From the NCBI GenBank assembly GCA_020431405.1, contig JAGQIK010000706.1, forward strand, positions 1 through 34,269: a DNA stretch of 34,269 bases. Reading direction: 5' to 3'. Position numbers and translations under genes: made by a program. The notes below the pieces were generated by a model, which searched no databases, was not told where the DNA came from, and worked only from the letters and a program-made list of their open reading frames with translations. This stretch comes from Myxococcales bacterium (GTDB taxonomy: Bacteria; Myxococcota_A; Polyangia; GCA-2747355). Position 1 is the stretch's first letter. Each line of letters begins with the position of its first letter. Shown here in pieces: positions 1-7,784 of this stretch.

Positions 1-364
1 CGCGATCGCTGGCGTTTCCGCGCGTGGTGCTCGGTGCAGAGCGGTAAGGACCGCCGGCCCTGCCGCCGCTTGGCGTGGGCGCGCTCGGCGTGGGTGCAGC
101 CGCGGCCGGCGCCGCGCCGAGCGACGCGGCGTCCTGGTAGCCCTTGCTGACCTTGGAGGAGACGAGCTTGTCGAAGATCTTGTCCGCCTCGGCGCGCGAG
201 ACCGGCATGACGGTCTTGGATCCGTCGCGCAGCGCGGCGCCGCGGCGGCCGTAGCGGAAGTTGACGACGTATTGATCGGTGCCGACCTCGCAGAGGTCGA
301 CCTCGTAGACCTTGTCGGAGGTGCCAACGCGGAACGCGAGGCTGGTCTGCTTGATGAGCTTCAC
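1..364 (-). CDS. WGR-domain protein (3' end outside window)
   Basis: The reverse strand is open from the window edge to a GTG at 362-364, giving about 121 residues of an incomplete protein. Residues 1 to about 80 read as a WGR domain: an MKLIKQTSL start, a KVYEV strand, then the signature as YGRRG (residues 38-42, Trp replaced by Tyr), then a helix rich in charged residues ending KVSKGYQ. After residue 80 comes an Ala/Pro/Gly-rich linker that runs off the edge. The GTG is preceded by GGAG five bases upstream, which decides the start. WGR domains occur in MolR-type regulators and PARPs and are thought to bind nucleic acid; bacterial stand-alone versions are not well characterised. The domain assignment is good, but the rest of the protein and its role are unknown. 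It diverges from the lipoprotein gene to its right. Confidence 0.75.
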   Translation of the reverse strand, partial: MKLIKQTSLAFRVGTSDKVYEVDLCEVGTDQYVVNFRYGRRGAALRDGSKTVMPVSRAEADKIFDKLVSSKVSKGYQDAASLGAAPAAAAPTPSAPTPSGGRAGGPYRSAPSTTRGNASDR

Positions 365-545
365 GCACACTCCATCCGTCGCACGACGCGAAGATCCTCG
401 CGCCGTGACCACGGGGGCAGAGCGAGAGATCTGCGGATCGAACGCGGATCCAGATCGATGATCCAACAGCTGGCGAACGGCGATGCTATGGCTGCGCTGT
501 CGTTGGCGTCAACAGCGCGCTGCACATATGCGAAACTACGCGGTG
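365..545. other. Divergent intergenic region, WGR gene / lipoprotein operon
   Basis: About 180 bases separate the start of the WGR gene (minus strand) from the preferred start of the lipoprotein gene (plus strand). Both promoters should lie here. I see GATC-rich stretches (ATCGATGATCC near 455-466) but no convincing -35/-10 pair and no strong inverted repeat. Confidence 0.4.
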
Positions 546-1253
546 ATGAGGGCGCTTCTTCCGGTCGCGCTGTGCGTGAGCTTCATTTTGTCGGCATGCT
601 GGGCGAGCTTTCCGAGCGAGCTTTTGCAGTCCGAGGGTGGTGTGGACGCACCGAGCGACGCCGCGCGCGACGGCGGCGGTGATGTGACCGGCGATGGGCC
701 TCGCGATGCAACGCCGCCGCCGGGTGAAGGCGTGCCGCCGAGCGAGGCGACACCGCCGAGTGAAGGCCCGCCGAGCGAAGGCGCGCCGCTCGCTGACACG
801 ACAGTCGATCAAACGAGCTGCCCCAGCGCGTGCATCAACGGCTGCGCGGGGCAGATCTGCGAGCTCGATTGCCGCCAGCAAGGGTGCAAGTGCCCAGCCG
901 GCTGGAGCTGCTCGACCAACTGCGGCACCAATCAGTGCAGAGACAGCATCGATTGCTCGGCCGGTGACGCGTGCACGGTCAGTTGCGGCACCAACGCATG
1001 CAGCGGCAAGATCACCTGCGGTTCGGGCGTGTGCTCGGTGACGTGCGCGACCAACGCGTGCAGCGGCGGCATCGAATGCGGCAGCGGACGCTGCAGCGTG
1101 AGCTGCGGCACCAACGCGTGCAGCGGCGGCGTGGACTGCAGCAACGCCTGCGCCTGCTCGGCGGGCTGCGGCGGCAGCTGCTCGGTGCAGTGCCCCAGCG
1201 CGTGCGGCGGCGGCTGCGCGCCGTCAGACCAGTGCGACAACTGTTCTCCCTGA
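546..1253 (+). CDS. Cys-repeat lipoprotein
   Basis: A 235-residue exported protein. From ATG 546 the N-terminus is MRALLPVALCVSFILSAC, a signal peptide with an LSAC lipobox, so Cys18 is the probable lipidated residue. An in-frame ATG at 528 adds six residues and neither start has a clear ribosome-binding site. After the lipobox come an Asp-rich spacer and a Pro/Ser/Glu/Gly linker with repeated PPSEG. The C-terminal half is Cys-rich and contains four tandem repeats of about 20 residues (DNA 909-1151). Each has Cys at positions 1, 5, 10 and 16 around a CGTNACSGG-like core. Such repeats suggest a disulfide-stabilised rod outside the cytoplasm. The next gene, a kinase, starts one base after the stop, so the two are co-transcribed. 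The specific function is unknown. Confidence 0.8.
   Translation: MRALLPVALCVSFILSACWASFPSELLQSEGGVDAPSDAARDGGGDVTGDGPRDATPPPGEGVPPSEATPPSEGPPSEGAPLADTTVDQTSCPSACINGCAGQICELDCRQQGCKCPAGWSCSTNCGTNQCRDSIDCSAGDACTVSCGTNACSGKITCGSGVCSVTCATNACSGGIECGSGRCSVSCGTNACSGGVDCSNACACSAGCGGSCSVQCPSACGGGCAPSDQCDNCSP
909..1151 (+). repeat. Four tandem ~60-bp Cys-rich coding repeats
   Basis: Inside the lipoprotein gene four consecutive units of 20-21 codons repeat. Each follows the pattern C-x3-C-x4-C-x5-C, with (G/A)TN(A/Q)C in the middle. Units two to four are the closest to each other, which suggests recent in-frame tandem duplication. Confidence 0.7.
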
Positions 1254-1254
1254 C

Positions 1255-2586
1255 GTGAGTCACACCGATCCGCTGATCGGCCGCGTGCTGGCCGACACCT
1301 ATCGCGTCGAGCGTCGCATCGGTCGCGGCGGCATGGGCACGGTCTACGAGGTGTCCAACGTGCGCCTCGGCAAGCGCTTCGCGATGAAGGTGCTCAACGT
1401 CGGCGAGGAGGCCGACGAGGCGGCGCTCTCGCGCTTTCGCCGCGAGGCGCGCGTCACCACCGAGATCGGTCATCCGCACATCGTCGAGGTCATCGACTTC
1501 AACGTCGCGCCCGGCGGCGCGCGATACATGGTGATGGAGCTTCTGGTCGGCCACAGCCTCGAACGGCAGCTCGAGCTCGAGCGGCAGCTCGACGTCGGAC
1601 GCGCGGTGTTCATCCTGCGGCAGGTCTGCTCGGCGCTACAGGCGGCGCACGAGCGCATGGTGGTGCACCGCGACCTCAAGCCGGCCAACATCTTTTTGTG
1701 CGAGGGGCAGGCCTTCGCCGACTTCGTCAAGGTGCTCGACTTCGGCATCTCGAAGGTCGTGGGCCGGCAGTCGGTGCAGACGCGACCCGAGGCGCTGGTG
1801 GGAACGCCGCACTACATGGCGCCCGAGCAGGCCGAGGGTGCGTCGGAGCGGCTCGGCACCTGGACCGACGTTTACGCGCTGGGCGCGATCGCGTACGAGG
1901 TGCTCGCCGGGGCGCGGCCTTTCGACGCAGGGTCGCTGCCGACGCTGCTCTATAAGATCGTACACGCCGAGCCAGCACCGCTTCCCGAGCGCGTGCCCGA
2001 GGCGCTGGCGCGCGTGGTGGCGCGTGCGATGCACAAGCAGCCGAGCGAGCGCTTCGCCTCGGCCAAGGAGCTGTCGCGCGCGCTGCTCGAGGCGCTGCCG
2101 GAGCCCGAGCGCGCGGCGCAGTCGCTGCTGCGCGAGCCGCCGACGATCCGACACGCGTCTCCGATCACGGACAGCACCGGCGGGCTCGGTACGGGCGTCG
2201 GCGCGGGCGCGGGGCGCGCGCGGCTGGTGATGTTGGGGCTGGTGGCGCTGGGGTTGGGTGTCGGCGCCGGGGTGTGGGCGGCGCTGCGCGACGGGGGGAG
2301 CGAGCGGCGCGCGGTGGATGCGGGCGTGGTGGCGGATGTCCGGGTGGCGAAGGACGTCGGGGTGAGGACGGATGTTGGGGTGAAGGCGGATGTTGGGGTA
2401 GCGGCGGATGTGGAGGTATCGGGCACGGCGGCGGAGCCGAAGGCGAAGCGGGGCACAGGCACAGGCACGGCGGAGCGGGGCAGGTTGGGTGTTAAGGTGA
2501 AGCGCATCAAGAAGAGGCGGCGCAAGAAGCGACGGAAGCGCGACCAGGACATGCCGACCAATCCGCATTCGGGGACACGCAAGTGA
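1255..2586 (+). CDS. Transmembrane Ser/Thr protein kinase (PknB-like)
   Basis: A 443-residue Hanks-type kinase starting with GTG one base after the upstream stop. The catalytic domain spans about residues 15-285. It has the glycine loop GRGGMG (23-28), the ATP lysine in AMKVL (Lys45), HRDLKPANIF (from 138), DFG (162-164) and APE (189-191). All catalytic residues are present, so it should be active. A single hydrophobic segment at about 323-344 predicts one transmembrane helix with the kinase inside the cell. The outer part has five hexapeptide repeats of the form D-V-x-V-x-x (361-390) and ends in a very basic tail (RIKKRRRKKRRKR). No PASTA domain is present. Translational coupling on both sides suggests it works with the lipoprotein and the TPR protein. 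Its substrates cannot be told from sequence. Confidence 0.92.
   Translation: MSHTDPLIGRVLADTYRVERRIGRGGMGTVYEVSNVRLGKRFAMKVLNVGEEADEAALSRFRREARVTTEIGHPHIVEVIDFNVAPGGARYMVMELLVGHSLERQLELERQLDVGRAVFILRQVCSALQAAHERMVVHRDLKPANIFLCEGQAFADFVKVLDFGISKVVGRQSVQTRPEALVGTPHYMAPEQAEGASERLGTWTDVYALGAIAYEVLAGARPFDAGSLPTLLYKIVHAEPAPLPERVPEALARVVARAMHKQPSERFASAKELSRALLEALPEPERAAQSLLREPPTIRHASPITDSTGGLGTGVGAGAGRARLVMLGLVALGLGVGAGVWAALRDGGSERRAVDAGVVADVRVAKDVGVRTDVGVKADVGVAADVEVSGTAAEPKAKRGTGTGTAERGRLGVKVKRIKKRRRKKRRKRDQDMPTNPHSGTRK
2335..2424 (+). repeat. Five 18-bp tandem repeats in the kinase gene
   Basis: These encode the hexapeptides DVRVAK, DVGVRT, DVGVKA, DVGVAA and DVEVSG just outside the predicted transmembrane helix. 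The DNA is G/T-rich (GATGTTGGGGT units), unlike the rest of the gene, and could change copy number in frame by slippage. Confidence 0.65.
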
Positions 2587-3761
2587 GACGAGCGCTCGCG
2601 CTCTTTTTGTTGCTGTGGCTCGTGACGAGCGCCGCTGTAGTGCGTGCCGATCGCCGTGCGGCGGCGGAGCTCTTCGACCGCGGGCTGAAAGCATATAGCG
2701 CGGGCAAGTTCGCCGAAGCGGTGACGGCGTTCGAGCGCTCCTATCGCGCGCGCGTGCATCCCGCCACGCTGTACGCGACGGCGCAGGCCTACCGGCGCTG
2801 GTACGTGCGCGACGGCAAGCGCGAGCACGCGCAGCGCGCGGCGTCGCTCTACCGGCGCTTTCTCGTCGCCGCGCCGCGCTCGCGCTTTGCCAAGAAGGCG
2901 CGAGGGCATCTGGCGCAGCTGCGCGCGCTGCTCGGCGAGGCGATTCGCGACGTGGTGCCCGCGTCCAACGCGGCGTCAGCGCGCACGCCGAAGAAGAAGC
3001 CGCACGCGGTGGTGAGCTACCGCGGCCCCGCGGGCAGCGTGGTGTCCATCGACGGAAAGCGCGTCGGACCGCCTCCGCACCGCTTCGAGCTATCGCCGGG
3101 CGAGCACCGCATCGAGGTGCGCAGCGCGTCGGGCAAGCGGCTGCACCAGCAGTCGGTGACGCTCGGCGCGGGCAAGGAGCTCGTGCTGGTGGTGCCCGAC
3201 GTGGACAGTGGGCCGAGCATGCCGGTGGGGCCGCACGCTGGCGGCGGCAGTGCTCACGGCGGCAGTGCTCAGGGTAATGGTGACGGCAACGCCGGGCGGG
3301 TGCGCGCGCGCGCGGGCGCTCGGTCCGCGCGCCCGTGGTACGTGGCGCTCGGTGGCGGGGCTTCAGTCGGCTTTGGTGATGCGGTGTCGCAGGTTCGCGT
3401 GCTCGGTGAGATGGGCTACCACATCGGCGGTACGCGTCGCGGCTTCGCGCTGGGGCTCGCCGTGGCGCAGACGTTTGCCAACGGGCGCTACGTCATCCAG
3501 CCCGGCGTGGTGCTGCGCTACGACCTTCAGCTCGCGCGTGCACTGCAGCTCGCGCCTGTGATCACGCCAGCCTTCCTTCACGTGCGCCGTGATGGCGTTG
3601 GCTTTTCGGGCTTCGCTGGCGAGGCGGCGCTCGAGCTGCGCTGGCTCGCAACCGAGTGGCTTTTCGCGGTCGTGCGCAGCGGCGCGACGCTGCTCGTATT
3701 CGCCGACGGCAGCACCGCCTCGCGGCTTGGTCTTGGCGTGGGGCTTGGTACGAGCTTCTGA
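2583..3761 (+). CDS. Exported TPR / PEGA-like protein with C-terminal barrel-like domain
   Basis: A 392-residue protein whose GTG start overlaps the kinase stop (GTGA at 2583-2586), a classic translational coupling. Residues 1-22 are a signal peptide ending VVRA. Residues 24 to about 120 are helical and TPR-like: FDRGLKAYSAGKFAEAVTAF is a good TPR helix pair. Residues 140-205 resemble a PEGA domain: GSVVSIDGKRVGPPPHRFEL followed by SPGEHRIEVR. A Gly/Ser/His/Asn-rich linker follows. The last 150 residues alternate polar and apolar residues and end in LGVGLGTSF, as expected of a small outer-membrane beta-barrel. Myxococcal kinases are often encoded beside TPR/PEGA proteins. A likely role is an envelope partner of the upstream kinase; this is inference. 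Confidence 0.75.
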   Translation: MRRALALFLLLWLVTSAAVVRADRRAAAELFDRGLKAYSAGKFAEAVTAFERSYRARVHPATLYATAQAYRRWYVRDGKREHAQRAASLYRRFLVAAPRSRFAKKARGHLAQLRALLGEAIRDVVPASNAASARTPKKKPHAVVSYRGPAGSVVSIDGKRVGPPPHRFELSPGEHRIEVRSASGKRLHQQSVTLGAGKELVLVVPDVDSGPSMPVGPHAGGGSAHGGSAQGNGDGNAGRVRARAGARSARPWYVALGGGASVGFGDAVSQVRVLGEMGYHIGGTRRGFALGLAVAQTFANGRYVIQPGVVLRYDLQLARALQLAPVITPAFLHVRRDGVGFSGFAGEAALELRWLATEWLFAVVRSGATLLVFADGSTASRLGLGVGLGTSF

Positions 3762-3855
3762 CGCGCCGACGCTTTTTCCCGAAACCAGTCGGCCGCGCGC
3801 GGCGTAATAGCGAGATCGCCCCAGGTCTCGATCCCCCCAGTTCGGCGAGGAGAGC

Positions 3856-3871
3856 CCGCTGAAGCGGTTTT
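3856..3871 (+). terminator. Weak intrinsic-terminator-like hairpin
   Basis: CCGC, loop TGAA, GCGG, followed directly by TTTT. The stem is only four base pairs, so termination is possible but not strong. It lies about 95 bases after the last gene of the upstream operon. Confidence 0.35.
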
Positions 3872-3880
3872 CCGCGCGAC

Positions 3881-3905
3881 ATGATAGTTGTCATATTGGT
3901 AATAT
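3881..3905. promoter_or_regulatory. AT-rich island with two overlapping inverted repeats
   Basis: This short AT-rich stretch lies in very GC-rich DNA, 44 bases before the radical SAM start. It contains ATGA-N6-TCAT (3881-3894) overlapping ATATT-GGT-AATAT (3893-3905). TAATAT at 3900-3905 could be a -10 box, but I see no matching -35. A regulator site or promoter for the radical SAM gene is the simplest reading. Confidence 0.4.
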
Positions 3906-3948
3906 CTCGCTGGACGCCTCGTCGAGCGTCCGCGAGGAGGGTGTGGGA

Positions 3949-5787
3949 ATGGCCGTTGATTGCGTGCTCGTAGGTTTCAACGATCGGACGTCGCTGCGCA
4001 GCGAGTCAGCAGATCGTCTGATGGCAGGCCGCATAACCAGCGGCCTCGATCGCATCTACCGCAAGAACATCGAGCTCAACTGGTTTCACGTCGGCGGCAA
4101 GTGGCGCCGGCCCTTCGAGGCCTTCAGCTGGATCCTCGACCGGCCGCACCAAGGCGCGTCCAACGGCACCCACAAAAAGCAGTGGTGGACGCTTGGCGAG
4201 GAGCCTAACTCCGCTTGCTTCTACTTGGCGTCGCACCTCTACACCAAGTGGAAGCACACCTCGCGCATCGTCAACTTCTTCCCAGCTCAGCTCGACGAGC
4301 TGCGCCGCTTGCTCGTCGAAGAGACGCCCAAGCTGGTCGTCATCAGCACGACGCTCTACACGCACCATCATCCGCTCGTCGAGGTGGTGCAGTTCATCCG
4401 GGCCCACAACCCGGATGTCAAGATCGCCATCGGCGGTTGGTATGTCACGCAGATGGTGAGCGTCGTCGAGCAGCCGCGGCTGAGCGAGGTCCTGTCGTTG
4501 CTCGGCGGCGACTTCTACATCGACGACTACCAGGGCGAGACGGCGCTCGGCCATCTGCTCGAGGCGATCAAGCGCGGCAACGGCGCGAGCGGGATCTCGA
4601 ACGTGCTCTATCGCGCCGGCGATCAGTTCGTCTGCGACAAGCGCGAGATCGAAGACAATGACATGGACGACTGCGCGCCCGACTGGTCGCTGTTCAGTCG
4701 CGAGGAGCTCGGACCGACCGTCCGCATGCGCACTGCCCGCAGCTGCGCCTACAAGTGCTCGTTCTGCAACTTCCCGATCATCGGCAATCTCGCGCTGTCG
4801 CGCGTAGAGACCGTCGAGCGCGAGATGAAGCAGCTCGCGGCGCTCGGTGTGAAGCAGATCGTCTTCGCTGACGACACCTTCAACATCCCTCTGCGCCGCT
4901 TCGAAGACATGCTGCGCATGATGATCGACAACGACTTCGGCTTCGAGTGGGAGGCCTTCATCCGCTGCGGCAACATTCGCCGCGAAGACACGTTCGACCT
5001 GATGAAGGACAGCGGCTGTGCCGGCGCCTTCCTCGGCTTCGAGTCGGGCGACCCCTCGATCCTCAAGAACATGAACAAGGCGGTGCCGGTCGAGCGGCTC
5101 GCTTCGGGCGCGCTCGAGCTGCACAAGCGCGACATCCCGTTCCTCGCGTCGATGATCGCCGGCTTCCCCGGCGAGACGTGGGAGACGATCGACACGACGG
5201 TGGCGTTCCTCAACCACATCGAGCCGACCTACTTCAAGATCTCACCGTTCTACTACGACCATCGCGCGCCGGTAGCGCAGCGTGCGTCCGAGTTCGACCT
5301 GCGCGGCGCCGGCTTCAACTGGAGCCACGCCACGTTCGACAGCCAGATGAGCGTCGACGCCGTCGACTACGTCCGTTCGAACGTGCGTAACTCGTGCTGG
5401 ATGCCGTCGGACTACTACACGTTCTTCGCCTTGCCGTATCTGCGCGGCAAGGGGCTGAGCAACGGTCAGATCCTGCGGCTAACGCAAGCGCTCGGAACCT
5501 GCGTCGACGTCAACCGGCTCGCCAACTCGACGTCGCTCGAGGCACGCTCGGCGCGCGCGAAGGCGCTGTCGACGCTCGAAGCGACCGTGCGCGCGCTGCC
5601 GTGGGAGGACGCACGCTTCGCGTTGGTCGAGGACAGCCCGCTCGACGCACCGTCGTTCAGAGCGGTCGTCGATCGCGTCAACGCCGACATCAGCGGCGTG
5701 CTCGCGCGCGCCACCGAGAACGTACGCACGCCCGAGATGCCGGTGGAGAATCTCGGCGTCGCCAGCTGGGCGCCGATGCCGACCTGA
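3949..5787 (+). CDS. PhpK-like radical SAM enzyme (B12-type methyltransferase candidate)
   Basis: A 612-residue protein. ATG 3949 is chosen over GTG 3943 because GAGGAGG (3934-3940) lies eight bases upstream of it. The N-terminal part (about 1-215) resembles a cobalamin-binding Rossmann region: VDCVLVGFND at the start, LVVISTTLY near 130 and VKIAIGGWYV near 160. It has no DxHxxG motif. The radical SAM cluster motif is C266-x3-C270-x2-C273 (SCAYKCSFCNFP). Downstream blocks VFADDTFNIP, FLGFESGDPSILKNMNKA and GFPGETWETI follow the pattern I recall for the PhpK family, named for the radical SAM P-methyltransferase of phosphinothricin-type biosynthesis. Many family members sit in unrelated clusters, so the substrate is open. 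No phosphonate genes are in the window. The next gene is an Fe/2-oxoglutarate-type oxygenase, a likely pathway partner. Confidence 0.82.
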   Translation: MAVDCVLVGFNDRTSLRSESADRLMAGRITSGLDRIYRKNIELNWFHVGGKWRRPFEAFSWILDRPHQGASNGTHKKQWWTLGEEPNSACFYLASHLYTKWKHTSRIVNFFPAQLDELRRLLVEETPKLVVISTTLYTHHHPLVEVVQFIRAHNPDVKIAIGGWYVTQMVSVVEQPRLSEVLSLLGGDFYIDDYQGETALGHLLEAIKRGNGASGISNVLYRAGDQFVCDKREIEDNDMDDCAPDWSLFSREELGPTVRMRTARSCAYKCSFCNFPIIGNLALSRVETVEREMKQLAALGVKQIVFADDTFNIPLRRFEDMLRMMIDNDFGFEWEAFIRCGNIRREDTFDLMKDSGCAGAFLGFESGDPSILKNMNKAVPVERLASGALELHKRDIPFLASMIAGFPGETWETIDTTVAFLNHIEPTYFKISPFYYDHRAPVAQRASEFDLRGAGFNWSHATFDSQMSVDAVDYVRSNVRNSCWMPSDYYTFFALPYLRGKGLSNGQILRLTQALGTCVDVNRLANSTSLEARSARAKALSTLEATVRALPWEDARFALVEDSPLDAPSFRAVVDRVNADISGVLARATENVRTPEMPVENLGVASWAPMPT

Positions 5788-5790
5788 TGC

Positions 5791-5859
5791 GCCACGTGCC
5801 ACGTGCAACATCGTCAACGTGACGATTAGCAGATTGATTGGACCGCTGACGCGGTCCAA
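5791..5859. repeat. Tandem repeat and two hairpins in the radical SAM / dioxygenase gap
   Basis: The 90-base gap holds a tandem GCCACGT GCCACGT (5791-5804). Next is the perfect inverted repeat ATCGTCA-acg-TGACGAT (5810-5826), then the perfect 9-bp inverted repeat TTGGACCGC-tgac-GCGGTCCAA (5838-5859). Neither hairpin is followed by a T tract, so they look more like regulator sites or mRNA-stability or attenuation elements than intrinsic terminators. Confidence 0.6.
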
Positions 5860-5877
5860 CTGTCGAGGTTAACGACC

Positions 5878-6762
5878 ATGAACGAGCGGATCGCCAAGTA
5901 CGACCCTTCAGACGAGGCCATTTCGACCTATCAGGAAGTGGGCGTGGTGTACCTGCCCGACATCCTCGACGCCGAGTGGATCAAGCATCTCGCCGCGAGC
6001 ATCGACGAGGTCGTCGAGCGAGACGACCTCATCGTCCGCAACTTCTCCAAGATCGCCGAGACGCTGGTCGATCCCGAGAAGCCGGCCGAGCCGGGCTCGC
6101 TGCAAGAGCGGCTCGCCGACAAGATCGGCAAGGCCACCGGGCGTTTTCTGATGGGCTGCGGCAACTGGTCGAAGACGCAGGACCTGCGCGCGTTGATCAC
6201 ACACACGTGCCTGGGGCGCATCGCCGGCGCGTTGATGCAGTCCTCCGAGGTCCGCGTGCACAACGACCTGATGTTCTGCAAGGAGCCCGGCTCGCTGCAC
6301 CGCACGGCGTGGCACCAGGACATGTCCTACTGGAACATCCAAGGCGACCAGTGCCTGACGCTGTGGATCCCCGTCGACGTGGTCGACGAGGGCAACGGCA
6401 TGATGGGCTACATCCGCGGCTCGCATCGCTGGCAGGACGAGTTCAAGAGCAACCGCATCGTCAGCGAGATCACGCACGAGGCGGCGGCCGGCAAGACCCT
6501 CACCGTCGAAGGCCACGAGGACGAGTTCGATATCGTCTACATCCCGGCCAAGCCAGGTGACATCATCGCTCACCACGTGCGCACGATTCACGGTGCCACG
6601 GGCAACACCGTCAGCCGCACGCGGCGCGCCGCGGCGTTCAGCTACGTCGGCGACGACATCCGCTACTTCCGCCGCTCGTTCACGCCCGAGTCGTTCGAAG
6701 GGACCAACGGCGACCTGCTGCGCGAGCCGCGGCACCCGGTGGTCTGGAGCGCCGCGGGGTGA
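5878..6762 (+). CDS. Phytanoyl-CoA dioxygenase (PhyH) family oxygenase
   Basis: A 294-residue non-haem Fe(II)/2-oxoglutarate-type oxygenase of normal family length. The iron ligands are visible as H146-x-D148 in TAWHQDMSYW and H238 in VRTIHGATGN. Arg247 or Arg249 about ten residues later is the expected 2-oxoglutarate carboxylate anchor. LWIPVDVVDEGNG and MGYIRGSHRW are typical of the double-stranded beta-helix core. The start is ATG 5878 with GAGG nine bases upstream. PhyH enzymes hydroxylate or otherwise oxidise small molecules, including natural products, lipids and phosphonates. Following the PhpK-like radical SAM gene, it may modify the same compound. The gene ends three bases from the convergent FHA gene. 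The substrate is unknown. Confidence 0.88.
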   Translation: MNERIAKYDPSDEAISTYQEVGVVYLPDILDAEWIKHLAASIDEVVERDDLIVRNFSKIAETLVDPEKPAEPGSLQERLADKIGKATGRFLMGCGNWSKTQDLRALITHTCLGRIAGALMQSSEVRVHNDLMFCKEPGSLHRTAWHQDMSYWNIQGDQCLTLWIPVDVVDEGNGMMGYIRGSHRWQDEFKSNRIVSEITHEAAAGKTLTVEGHEDEFDIVYIPAKPGDIIAHHVRTIHGATGNTVSRTRRAAAFSYVGDDIRYFRRSFTPESFEGTNGDLLREPRHPVVWSAAG

Positions 6763-6765
6763 TCG

Positions 6766-7689
<924 letters not shown>

Positions 7690-7712
7690 GGCGAGCTTCC
7701 AAGTGTACCGGC

Positions 7713-7728
7713 AATCGGCTGAAATTGC
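7713..7728 (+). promoter_or_regulatory. Shared 16-bp lipoprotein motif, copy A
   Basis: AATCGGCTGAAATTGC differs at one position from copy B (17262-17277, minus strand) and at two from copy C. It ends 56 bases before the ATG of the beta-helix lipoprotein. In this copy it sits inside GCAAT-N8-ATTGC and overlaps a direct repeat, GGCAATCnGCT, at 7710-7720 and 7729-7739. Promoter element or operator; the type is not known. Confidence 0.5.
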
Positions 7729-7784
7729 GGCAATCAGCTCGATCGCGACCTAATTAGAGGGCACGGTGGAGGGCCGGAAGCTTG

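Noticed and set aside
909-1151. CRISPR-like spaced repeats
   Set aside because: The repeats are in frame, contiguous and code for a Cys pattern; there are no spacers and no cas genes.
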